From positions 35,731-99,730 of the forward strand of contig JAIPBE010000009.1 in NCBI GenBank assembly GCA_021738725.1: DNA of 64,000 nt, given 5' to 3'. This document shows positions 56,730-64,000 of the stretch, one piece after another (the stretch's first letter is position 1; each line of letters starts with the position of its first letter). The stretch comes from Saprospiraceae bacterium (GTDB lineage: Bacteria; Bacteroidota; Bacteroidia; Chitinophagales; Saprospiraceae). The notes beneath the pieces are model-generated. The model saw nothing but the letters and a program-made list of their open reading frames with translations. It was not told the DNA's origin and did not search any database. A program made the translations under genes and the position numbers.

Positions 56730-58643
56730 ATGAATCCAATGATCCAATCCAAGGCCGACTACGATCTGGCCTACAAGAAAAGTGTAGAAGACCCCGAAGG
56801 ATTCTGGGCAGAACTGGCATCCACATTTTCCTGGAAAAAACCGTGGGATACTGTGCTGAAATGGGATTTCACCAAACCCGATATCCAGTGGTTTATCGGC
56901 GGGAAAATGAATATCACTGAAAATTGCCTGGATCGCCACCTGGCGACTCGTGGTGATCAGACCGCCATCCTGTGGGAGCCAAATGACCCCGAAAACTCCG
57001 TGCGTCGCTATTCCTATCGCGAACTTTACCACGAGGTCTGCAAGGCATCCAACAGCCTCAAAGCCCTCGGCATTAAAAAAGGCGATCGCATCTGTTTCTA
57101 CATGCCCATGGCACCCGAACTGGCCATTGCCGTGCTCGCCTGCGCCCGTATCGGCGCGGTCCACTCTGTCGTCTTTGCCGGCTTCTCGGCCAATGCACTG
57201 GCCGACCGGATCAAGGACGCTGCATGCAAAGTGGTCATCTGTGCGGACTATAATGATCGAGGACCCAAACATATACCTGTCAAAGATGTCGTGGATGAGG
57301 CACTGACCATGGACTGCGATAGTGTCGAGCACGTGTTGGTCCTGCGCCATACCGGCGATCCGGTTCAGTGGACAGAAGGACGCGACCTCTGGTGGCATGA
57401 ACAGGTCGATCATCAGCCGGATACCTGCCCAGCCGAAGTCATGGACAGCGAAGACATGCTGTTCATCCTCTACACTTCTGGCTCGACCGGCAAACCAAAA
57501 GGTGTAGTCCATACTTGCGGAGGATATATGGTTTACACCTGGTACTCCTTCCTGAATGTCTTTCAGTATCAGGAAAAGGATGTCTACTTCTGTACCGCCG
57601 ACATCGGCTGGATTACCGGCCACAGCTATATTGTTTATGGCCCTTTGCTGGCAGGAGCCACCACTCTGATGTTCGAAGGGGTGCCGACCTATCCGACGCC
57701 GTCCCGCTTTTGGGATATCGTCGACAAGCACAAGGTCAACCAGTTCTATACCGCACCAACCGCCATCCGAGCCCTGATGGCCCTGGGGGATGAATGGGTT
57801 GCCGGACATGATCTGTCCTCCCTGAAGGTGCTGGGTTCTGTCGGAGAACCGATTAATGAAGAAGCGTGGAAATGGTATCACGATCATGTGGGCCGCGGTA
57901 CGGTGCCCATCGTCGACACCTGGTGGCAGACCGAAACAGGGGGTATTCTCATCTCGTCCATTCCACATGCGACCCCGATGAAGCCTTGTTTTGCCGCGCT
58001 GCCCCTGCCCGGAATCCAGCCCTGTCTGGTCAATAGTTCAGGTACAGAGATCGAAGGAAATGATGTAGAAGGTCTGTTGTGTATGAAGTTTCCATGGCCA
58101 TCCATTCTGCGGACCACCTATGGAGACCATGAACGGTGCCGGACCACCTACTTTTCAATGTATAAAGGCATGTATTTTACGGGGGACGGCGCCCGACGGG
58201 ATGCAGATGGGCTCTATCGGATCATCGGGCGAGTAGATGATGTGATCAATGTTTCCGGGCATCGGATCGGAACGGCTGAGGTGGAGAATGCCATCAATTG
58301 CCATCCGGAAGTGGTAGAGTCTGCCGTGGTGGGCTATCCACATCCGATCAAGGGGCAGGGCATTTATGCCTATGTGATCACTCAGCACGAGATCAGGAAT
58401 CAGGAGGCCTTCCGGAAGGAGGTCAACGAAGTGGTAACCAGAGAGATCGGCCCAATCGCCAAACCGGATCAGATCCAGCTGGTGAACGGATTGCCCAAAA
58501 CCCGATCCGGAAAGATCATGCGACGAATACTGCGGAAGATCGCATCAGCAGATACTGCCGCAATGGGAGATACGTCTACGTTGCTCAATCCCGAGATCGT
58601 CGAGGAGATCAAGGCTGGTGCTATAGCCCAGGCAAATACATGA
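56730..58643 (+). CDS. acs: Acetyl-CoA synthetase
   Basis: Protein of 637 residues from the ATG at 56730 (MNPMIQSKADYDLA); 56739 is an alternative. The adenylate-forming core has LFILYTSGSTGKPKGVVH, the WWQTETGG motif and GRVDDVINVSGHRIGTAEVE. The C-terminal catalytic lysine is in TRSGKIMRRILRK. It activates acetate to acetyl-CoA. It is convergent with the receiver-CRP gene. The long upstream open frame is repeat DNA and is discounted. Confidence 0.95.
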   Translation: MNPMIQSKADYDLAYKKSVEDPEGFWAELASTFSWKKPWDTVLKWDFTKPDIQWFIGGKMNITENCLDRHLATRGDQTAILWEPNDPENSVRRYSYRELYHEVCKASNSLKALGIKKGDRICFYMPMAPELAIAVLACARIGAVHSVVFAGFSANALADRIKDAACKVVICADYNDRGPKHIPVKDVVDEALTMDCDSVEHVLVLRHTGDPVQWTEGRDLWWHEQVDHQPDTCPAEVMDSEDMLFILYTSGSTGKPKGVVHTCGGYMVYTWYSFLNVFQYQEKDVYFCTADIGWITGHSYIVYGPLLAGATTLMFEGVPTYPTPSRFWDIVDKHKVNQFYTAPTAIRALMALGDEWVAGHDLSSLKVLGSVGEPINEEAWKWYHDHVGRGTVPIVDTWWQTETGGILISSIPHATPMKPCFAALPLPGIQPCLVNSSGTEIEGNDVEGLLCMKFPWPSILRTTYGDHERCRTTYFSMYKGMYFTGDGARRDADGLYRIIGRVDDVINVSGHRIGTAEVENAINCHPEVVESAVVGYPHPIKGQGIYAYVITQHEIRNQEAFRKEVNEVVTREIGPIAKPDQIQLVNGLPKTRSGKIMRRILRKIASADTAAMGDTSTLLNPEIVEEIKAGAIAQANT

Positions 58644-58685
58644 TAAAGGCAGGATGAATCAACGGGACAAGAGCGTCCGATCGTC

Positions 58686-59741
58686 CTAGTTGGGCAGATT
58701 CTCCAGCTTGTCTCTGTTCAGGATGGAAATGGAGCTTTCTTCGATCTTGATCAGGCCTTCGTCCCGAAAGTCGGAAAGGGTCCGGATCAGCGTTTCTTTG
58801 GCTGTACCTATGATCTGGGCCAGGTCCTGACGCATCATCGATATGGGTACAGACTGACCATCCTCCTGATATTTTTCATGCAAGCGAAGCAATGCCTCCG
58901 CTACACGCTTGCGCACAGAATGGTAGGCAATCCGAACCAGGTTCTCTTCCTGCTCGGCCAGATTTCTGGCCAGCATCTTGATCAGACGGGCCGACACATC
59001 GCGATTTTGATGCAGCAGACTGACAAAATCCTCGCGAGGAATGAAGTAGACCTCTGAGTCTTCCAATGCTGAGGCAGATGTGGTATACGGAGTATCGTTG
59101 AGCAGTTCGAGATAACCGATAAAATCGCCCGGACCGGCCACTTCCATGATCAGTTCACGTCCATCCTCACTGGCCTTGAAGACCTTGATCCGGCCCTTTT
59201 CCACGAGGTAGACCTGGCGTGGATAGGAGCCTTCATGAAACAGGGGCTCCTTCGGCTTCATGATCCGCATCCCCTGTTCGTGTGACAGGTTGAGAAGATT
59301 CGTATAGCCTCGAGCCTCGTTGATAAACGCCTGCAGTCCTTTGGCATCACGCGGGAAATCCTGATTGAGCTTGGCACTCTTACGCAGCCGGGTTTCCACG
59401 GCCTCCAATAACTCGACGTCGTCAAAAGGCTTGGTGATATAGTCATCTGCTCCCAGGTTCATCCCGCGACGGATATCCGATTTTTCGGTTTTTGCCGTGA
59501 GGAAAATGAAGGGGATATTGGCTGTCTCCGGGTTTTTGGTGAGGATATGCAGCACGCCAAAGCCGTCCAGTTCGGGCATCATCACATCACACAGGATCAG
59601 ATCCGGTTTTTGATGAGTCGCAATTTCGACCCCGACTTTTCCATTCTCGGCCTTGAGGGCTTCGTAGTCGGATAGGGTCAGGATCTCCGCGAGGTTTTCA
59701 CGCACATCCTGATTGTCTTCTATGATGAGGATCTTTTTCAT
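58686..59741 (-). CDS. Receiver domain fused to Crp/Fnr DNA-binding regulator
   Basis: Protein of 351 residues from the ATG at 59741. Residues 1-125 form a receiver with D9/D12-type acidic pocket, phosphoacceptor D52 (LCDVMMPELDG), T82 and K104. Residues about 155-270 are a cyclic-nucleotide-binding-like beta barrel (LVEKGRIKVFKASEDGRELI, GPGDFIGYLELL). Residues about 280-340 are a Crp-type winged helix with recognition helix TAKETLIRTLSDFRDEGLI, which keeps the Glu and Arg used by CRP and FNR for DNA contacts. There is no Fnr Cys cluster, so control should come from phosphorylation and perhaps a small ligand. It lies 55 bp downstream of the FixL-like kinase. Confidence 0.92.
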   Translation of the reverse strand: MKKILIIEDNQDVRENLAEILTLSDYEALKAENGKVGVEIATHQKPDLILCDVMMPELDGFGVLHILTKNPETANIPFIFLTAKTEKSDIRRGMNLGADDYITKPFDDVELLEAVETRLRKSAKLNQDFPRDAKGLQAFINEARGYTNLLNLSHEQGMRIMKPKEPLFHEGSYPRQVYLVEKGRIKVFKASEDGRELIMEVAGPGDFIGYLELLNDTPYTTSASALEDSEVYFIPREDFVSLLHQNRDVSARLIKMLARNLAEQEENLVRIAYHSVRKRVAEALLRLHEKYQEDGQSVPISMMRQDLAQIIGTAKETLIRTLSDFRDEGLIKIEESSISILNRDKLENLPN

Positions 59742-59796
59742 AAGCGTTCTAAGCGCCACAAATTACAATGGATATCAGAATTAACCGCCGACTTTC

Positions 59797-61092
59797 TCAG
59801 GAAGTCGGGGTTTCGGAGGAGATCGGGATGCGAATCGTGAAGCAGGATCCCTTTCCTTCGGCTGAAGAAAATTGGATCTCACCGCCCATCAGGTTGATAT
59901 ACTGACGCACGATATTCAATCCCAACCCCGTCCCCTGGATATTGATTGCGTTCTTGGCCCGAAAGAAACGGGTGAAGAGGTGGGCCTGATCCTGGGTGGG
60001 AATACCGATCCCCTGATCTTCGATCTCGAATTGAAATATTGGTCCGCTCATTTTGGTGCGCAAGAAGATGGACCTGTTTTCGGGTGAATATTTGGTGGCA
60101 TTGCTCAAAAGATTGTACAACACATGTTTGAGCAAGGTCCTGTCCTGGACCAGCTGAATATTCGAGGTCTTCGATTCATGGATGGTCTTCTGCCCGGGTT
60201 TGAGGGTGGTGCGAAGCTCATCGAGCACTTCAGTGACCAGTTCATCAAAGGTAAATGTCTCCGGGTTCATGGAGATTCGGCCCTCCTCTAATTTGGCCAG
60301 GGAGAGGAAGTCATCCAGGATGCCGGTGAGTATATTGACGGAGGATTTGATCCGTTCGATATGGCGGAAACGTTGCTGTTGTTGTTCGCTGAGCGGGTAT
60401 CGGGAGATGAGGCCTGCGGATGACTGGATAGTGCTCAGCGGGGTGCGGAATTCGTGAGAGGCCATGGAGACGAATCGACTCTTCAGTTCATTCAGCTCCT
60501 TTTCTTTTTCCAGGGCGTTTTGGAGTTCGCGCTCATTATCTCTCAGGGTGGATTCGATCTGTTGCCGTTCCTTGATCTCCCGGTTGAGGGTGGTATTGAT
60601 CTGGATCAGTTGATTGTTCTTCTCTTCCAGTTCCAAGGTCCGCTGAATGACCTTTCGTTCCAGTTCCTGGTTCATCCGATCGATCTCTGCTTCTGCCGAC
60701 CGAAGGTGGGTCTTATCCTGAATGATGCCGGCATAAAAACGTTCTCCATCTACAGTCACGGCATTGACTGCCAGCCGCATATGAAAGATACTGCCATCTT
60801 TGCGTTTTCCTTTTTCATCCCGGCCGATGCCGATGATCTTGGCCGGTCCGCCCTCATGATAGTTTTTCAAATACTGATCATGCAGGACCCGATGATGGTC
60901 TGGCATCAGCATGCGTACATTCTGACCGATCAATTCATCACGATCATAACTAAAGAGAGTGGTCGTCGCCTCATTGACCATCTGTATCTGTCCAAACTGG
61001 TCGATTACAATGATGCAATCAATAGCAGTTTCAAAAATAGCCTTGAGGATGGAAGGGTTGGTCCCTAAGATATTATCTTGATTTTCAGGCAT
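59797..61092 (-). CDS. FixL-like PAS histidine kinase, putative haem oxygen sensor
   Basis: Protein of 431 residues, soluble. Residues about 12-130 are a PAS domain whose central helix reads RMLMPDHHRVLHDQYLKNYH. H71 falls at the place of the FixL haem-ligand His, and R91 in KIIGIGRDEKGKRKDG lies exactly 20 residues on, at the place of the FixL distal Arg. A coiled coil (about 131-205) leads to the HisKA domain with H213 (SMASHEFRTPLSTIQ) and an HATPase domain with NLLSNATKYSPE, DQGIGIP and GTGLGLNIV. Probably phosphorylates the adjacent receiver-CRP protein. Haem binding is an inference from the PAS signature. Confidence 0.9.
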   Translation of the reverse strand: MPENQDNILGTNPSILKAIFETAIDCIIVIDQFGQIQMVNEATTTLFSYDRDELIGQNVRMLMPDHHRVLHDQYLKNYHEGGPAKIIGIGRDEKGKRKDGSIFHMRLAVNAVTVDGERFYAGIIQDKTHLRSAEAEIDRMNQELERKVIQRTLELEEKNNQLIQINTTLNREIKERQQIESTLRDNERELQNALEKEKELNELKSRFVSMASHEFRTPLSTIQSSAGLISRYPLSEQQQQRFRHIERIKSSVNILTGILDDFLSLAKLEEGRISMNPETFTFDELVTEVLDELRTTLKPGQKTIHESKTSNIQLVQDRTLLKHVLYNLLSNATKYSPENRSIFLRTKMSGPIFQFEIEDQGIGIPTQDQAHLFTRFFRAKNAINIQGTGLGLNIVRQYINLMGGEIQFSSAEGKGSCFTIRIPISSETPTS

Positions 61093-61116
61093 ATTTGTAA
61101 ATAGCAGGGCCTTTTG

Positions 61117-61128
61117 TGATAGAGATCA
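61117..61128. promoter_or_regulatory. CRP/FNR-like palindrome, site 1
   Basis: TGAT-AGAG-ATCA. With its neighbours it reads TGTGA-N6-TCATA, one mismatch from the CRP consensus, and GTGAT-N4-ATCAT against the FNR consensus. It lies between the kinase and the CBS/USP operon. Confidence 0.6.
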
Positions 61129-61138
61129 TAGACGGAAT

Positions 61139-61150
61139 TGATGGTCATCA
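61139..61150. promoter_or_regulatory. CRP/FNR-like palindrome, site 2
   Basis: TGAT-GGTC-ATCA; extended to TTGAT-N4-ATCAT it has one mismatch to the FNR box TTGAT-N4-ATCAA. Its centre is 22 bp from site 1, about two helical turns. Confidence 0.6.
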
Positions 61151-61203
61151 TGAAAGTTGTCTACCAGATCCTGTTGCTTTGTTGTTATTAAATAAAACCT
61201 ATT

Positions 61204-61641
61204 ATGAATTTCCAATCACCTATCAGCGAGTACATGACCAAACAGGTCTATACGGTATCTCCATCGGACACGCTCATGCATGTTAAGGAGATTTTCGACA
61301 AATATAATATTCACCATCTTCCTGTTGTGGATATGCGTAGGATCGAAGGGATCATTTCCAAATCGGATCTGATGCACTTCCTGCGTGGATTTACGGGAGT
61401 TGAAGATGACAATTTCCTGGATGAAGCGCGTTTGCGGAATTATCAGGCAAAGGATATCATGACCAAGCGGATGGCGAAGGTCGATTCGACTGATCGGATC
61501 AACGTGGCCTTGGAAGTCTTCAAGATCAATCGTTTCCATGCACTTCCTGTGGTGGATAATGACGAACTTGTGGGTATTCTCACCACCCATGATATCATAT
61601 CGGCGTTGGTCACCGAGGATCCGGTCAAAGCAGCTTTTTAA
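61204..61641 (+). CDS. Two-CBS-domain protein
   Basis: Protein of 145 residues holding two CBS motifs in tandem: ISEYMTKQVYTVSPSDTLMH to HHLPVVDMRRIEGIISKSDL, and KDIMTKRMAKVDSTDRINVA to HALPVVDNDELVGILTTHDI. CBS pairs bind adenosine nucleotides and act as energy or redox sensors. First gene of the CBS/USP/USP operon, divergent from the FixL-like kinase. Confidence 0.9.
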   Translation: MNFQSPISEYMTKQVYTVSPSDTLMHVKEIFDKYNIHHLPVVDMRRIEGIISKSDLMHFLRGFTGVEDDNFLDEARLRNYQAKDIMTKRMAKVDSTDRINVALEVFKINRFHALPVVDNDELVGILTTHDIISALVTEDPVKAAF

Positions 61642-61661
61642 CACCCTCTAATCAACTGATT

Positions 61662-62555
61662 ATGAAGAAGTGGTATCTGGTGCCTACTGATTTTTCAGCA
61701 GCTGCACGGAATGCAGCGCTTTATGCAATGAATTTGGCCCAACAGTCCCGTCATGGCGTCCATTTCTTCTATGCCTTTCAGCCGGACCTCGATGTTCAGT
61801 CGCCCTTCCTCTATGATTCCATGGCCAAGCTCCAGGAAATGTGGATGGAGAAGCTGGAAACCTGGAGCAATGAGATCCTCGCCGAGCATGGTCGAATGAA
61901 TCGGGACGATATCCGCAATGAGGTCAGTATTGGCTTTGCAGCAGAGGAGATCATCCGATTGAGCCAGGAAGATGAAAATTGTATGATCATCATGGGGGCC
62001 AAAGGCGAAGGTGGCATGGTCGGCACCTGGCTGGGTACAGTTTCAGCCAAGGTCGCCCAGGAAGCCTATTGTCCAGTCTGGTTGGTGCCTGTGGATGCTC
62101 GGATCAAACCGATGCGCAATATCCTCTATGCCAGCAGTGGCGATGCCATTGCCGAAGAGATGATCCATCAGGTGGTGCGCTTCACCAGACGCATGGAAGC
62201 AACCCTTCACTTTGTCCATATCCACAATGCTCAGGGAGCTCCCGAAGACAAGATCATTGAAAAGATCTTTGAAACCCTGGGCGCCGGTGCTTTTGGTGAT
62301 CTGTCCTATATCGTCGAGATGATCAACGGGCAGGATATTATTCAGGAACTCAATGAATATGTGGTCCGCAATGAAGTCGATCTGGTCATCAGTGTCACCC
62401 ATCACAAATCGTTCTGGGAGAAGCTGGTCAAACACTCTATCACCAAGGACCTGACCATTCATGCCTCCGTGCCGACCTTGATCGTGCACAAGGATGACGA
62501 GCAGACCTTGAACGCCTACATTGATACCGTTCCCTGGCCGTTGGTAATCTCATGA
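61662..62555 (+). CDS. Tandem-domain universal stress protein
   Basis: Protein of 297 residues made of two USP domains (about 1-147 and 150-290). Domain 1 has the ATP-binding loop MGAKGEGGMVGTWLGTVSAK, which fits G-2x-G-9x-G(T). Domain 2 (NILYASSGDAIAEEMIHQV) is degenerate, lacking this loop, and has DLVISVTHHKSFWEKLVKHS instead. USPs of this form accumulate under low oxygen or starvation in several bacteria. It starts 20 bp after the CBS gene. Confidence 0.88.
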   Translation: MKKWYLVPTDFSAAARNAALYAMNLAQQSRHGVHFFYAFQPDLDVQSPFLYDSMAKLQEMWMEKLETWSNEILAEHGRMNRDDIRNEVSIGFAAEEIIRLSQEDENCMIIMGAKGEGGMVGTWLGTVSAKVAQEAYCPVWLVPVDARIKPMRNILYASSGDAIAEEMIHQVVRFTRRMEATLHFVHIHNAQGAPEDKIIEKIFETLGAGAFGDLSYIVEMINGQDIIQELNEYVVRNEVDLVISVTHHKSFWEKLVKHSITKDLTIHASVPTLIVHKDDEQTLNAYIDTVPWPLVIS

Positions 62556-62587
62556 TTACCTTAGCGGTTCGATCAAAGCAATAATCC

Positions 62588-63370
62588 ATGATTCTGATTG
62601 GAACCGACTTCTCTGCAGGCTCGCTACATGCGGCAAAAATCGGCTTGCTCATCGCCCGAAAAACGGACTCAAAAGTAATGTTGGTCCATGCTTTCAAAGC
62701 CCAGAGCCGGTCGGGGATGTTCATGTCTATGGATCGTTATATCCGTCAAGCAGCGGAACAGGACATGGCCGAATTTGTTGCTCAGATCGATCCGGAATTG
62801 CATCCATTTATCCAGGAAGCCCGAGTGGTTCGAGGGTTCGCGGAAGAAGTGATCATGCAATGGGATGAAGAACAGGAATTTGGATTGGTAGTTGTTGGCA
62901 CCCAGGGATCCAGCGCCATCCGGGAGATCTTTATGGGTCGCACAGCCAACATTCTGCTCAATAAGCTGAGATCCCCGATCCTGGCGATCCCTTCAGAATC
63001 CAGAGAGATCACCCCGCAAGGATTGGTATTCGCCTGGGATGGTCGTACCATGGATCGCAAGACTTGCGAGAATCTGTTGGAATGGGCCTCGCTGCTCGGC
63101 ATACCTCTGGAAGTGATGCATGTGCACACCGAACATTCTCCTCCCTGCGATCCGATCGTGAAGAGCTTTTTCGAAGAGAAAAAGATCGGATTTATCATTA
63201 TTTCGGGAGAGGGAGATGTCAAGGATGAGATCGACGAATACCTCCAGAAATTCCCTAACCACTGGCTCACCCTGATCAAGCGTGAACGCGGCTTTTTTGA
63301 GCCCTTCTTCCACGACTCGATGGTCAAGCGAGAGCTCTTCTCCACGACCAATCCCATCCTGATCATTTGA
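62588..63370 (+). CDS. Universal stress protein, second of pair
   Basis: Protein of 260 residues. It has an N-terminal USP domain (ILIGTDFSAGSLHAAKIGLL) with an ATP-loop-like GTQGSSAIREIFMGRTAN, then a shorter, degenerate second half (GLVFAWDGRTMDRKTCENLL, GFIIISGEGDVKDEIDEYL). It lies 32 bp after the first USP, so the three genes are likely one transcript. Confidence 0.85.
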   Translation: MILIGTDFSAGSLHAAKIGLLIARKTDSKVMLVHAFKAQSRSGMFMSMDRYIRQAAEQDMAEFVAQIDPELHPFIQEARVVRGFAEEVIMQWDEEQEFGLVVVGTQGSSAIREIFMGRTANILLNKLRSPILAIPSESREITPQGLVFAWDGRTMDRKTCENLLEWASLLGIPLEVMHVHTEHSPPCDPIVKSFFEEKKIGFIIISGEGDVKDEIDEYLQKFPNHWLTLIKRERGFFEPFFHDSMVKRELFSTTNPILII

Positions 63371-64000
63371 CCGGTATTCGGGTTGATTGTGATCTGTTGA
63401 ATATTTGGCCTTTTACCTTTTACCATTCGCCCTTTACCTTCTCTATCCGGAGTCAGGCATTCCACATTTCTCCCTCCTACGGCTTGTGAGCATTCCTGAT
63501 TCCTGCGTTCCTCATTCCTGATTCCTCATTCCTGGTTGTCTTTTTGCCTGGCACCCGGGTAACCGGTCTGGAAGTCCGGACGTACCACCATTGGAGGTAG
63601 TCTGGATCCAGACATCCCGCTAAAGCGGGATCGCCTGGGTTCAATGTTCAACGTGATGTTGGCTCCCGGGACTTGATTCCTGGTTTCTGCGTTCCTGGCT
63701 CTTCGGCCTTCAGTTCATGGCCCTTCGAAATAACGCAATAACGCCTTAACGAAATAACTGATTATTCGAACCACGGGGATCTCCTATACCCAATACCCAA
63801 CGCTGGCCCTCGGCTCTCATTCCTGATTCCTGATTCCTGCATTCCTGCCTGCAAGCCGCAAGCTTGATTCCTGATTGGCTTCAGGTTTCATAGGCGGTGT
63901 CAAACATTTAGCCGTTCAACGTTTAAGGACGAGCCTGACGGCTCGTCAGTTCAAGGTTTAACGTGATGTACATTAAACGTTGAACCAATGCCTGTTTCAA
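63371..64000. repeat. Terminal repeat field with inverted copy of composite repeat
   Basis: No gene. Heptamers ATTCCTG/ATTCCTC occur at about 63490-63530 and 63815-63850. A double-hairpin module lies at 63576-63637. Positions about 63820-64000 are the inverse of 20512-20755 without the 65-bp module: the GACGAGCC/GGCTCGTC hairpin and the GGCTTCAGGTTTCATAGGCG segment match. The repeat continues past the window edge. Confidence 0.8.
63576..63637. mobile_element. Second double-hairpin module, diverged stem
   Basis: CCGGAC, then stem TACCACC-ATT-GGAGGTA, then the palindrome GTCTGGATCCAGAC, then ATCCCGC-TAAA-GCGGGAT and C-GCCTGG. It has the same framework as the module at 20599 in inverse orientation, with a different first stem that still pairs. 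Confidence 0.6.

Overview
The window is a chromosomal stretch of a Bacteroidota bacterium, most likely of the Saprospiria/Saprospiraceae type (the lineage is an inference). Support comes from Por-type (type IX) secretion components (a PorD/DUF4835 protein and PorX), several exported proteins ending in type IX sorting domains, an S46 dipeptidyl-peptidase, a split transketolase, a single-chain glycyl-tRNA synthetase and repeated TAnnTTTG promoter elements lying 5-70 bases upstream of start codons. No rRNA, tRNA, phage, transposase or CRISPR locus was recognised.

Layout. 0.5-4.9 kb: porD, an HD-domain hydrolase whose 3' end is repeated downstream, and porX. 5.3-6.6 kb: tatC and a small membrane protein. 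6.9-10.5 kb: exported beta-propeller and LamG proteins with a YbaB/EbfC gene between them. 10.6-15.7 kb: an ABC permease, ald-tsaE and gyrB. 15.8-19.3 kb: an LRR protein overlapping a GT2 glycosyltransferase, and a small membrane protein. 19.3-20.8 kb: gene-free repeat field. 20.8-27.5 kb: ABC exporter, radC, trans-sulfuration enzyme plus split transketolase, HU and a small lipoprotein. 27.5-35.6 kb: oligopeptide-type permease, TMTC-like membrane/TPR protein, fabG, a metzincin-like lipoprotein and a polytopic membrane protein. 35.6-41.9 kb: queA, DUF2795, an unknown helical-repeat protein, cmk, feoA and feoB. 42-48 kb: glycine-rich exported protein, unknown protein, DPP11-like peptidase, exported repeat protein. 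48-56 kb: U32 peptidase-family protein, a broken glycyl-tRNA synthetase fragment, an unknown protein, the intact glycyl-tRNA synthetase and a tandemly duplicated exported protein. 56.7-63.4 kb: acetyl-CoA synthetase, a receiver-CRP fusion regulator, a FixL-like PAS histidine kinase, and a CBS/USP/USP operon. The window ends in another repeat field.

Two parts deserve most attention. The first is the 58.7-63.4 kb block. Its kinase PAS domain carries the FixL haem-ligand histidine and the distal arginine at exact FixL spacing. The partner is a response regulator fused directly to a Crp/Fnr DNA-binding module. The divergent intergenic region holds two TGAT-N4-ATCA palindromes 22 bp apart. Together these suggest a compact oxygen-sensing circuit controlling stress proteins. 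The second is the repeat landscape. It includes hairpin modules of about 62-65 bp with present/absent copies and compensating stem changes. A 182-bp array repeats the 3' end of the HD gene with only synonymous differences from the live gene. There is also a displaced, frameshifted piece of glycyl-tRNA synthetase. These suggest active recombination and small hairpin mobile elements without a recognisable transposase here.
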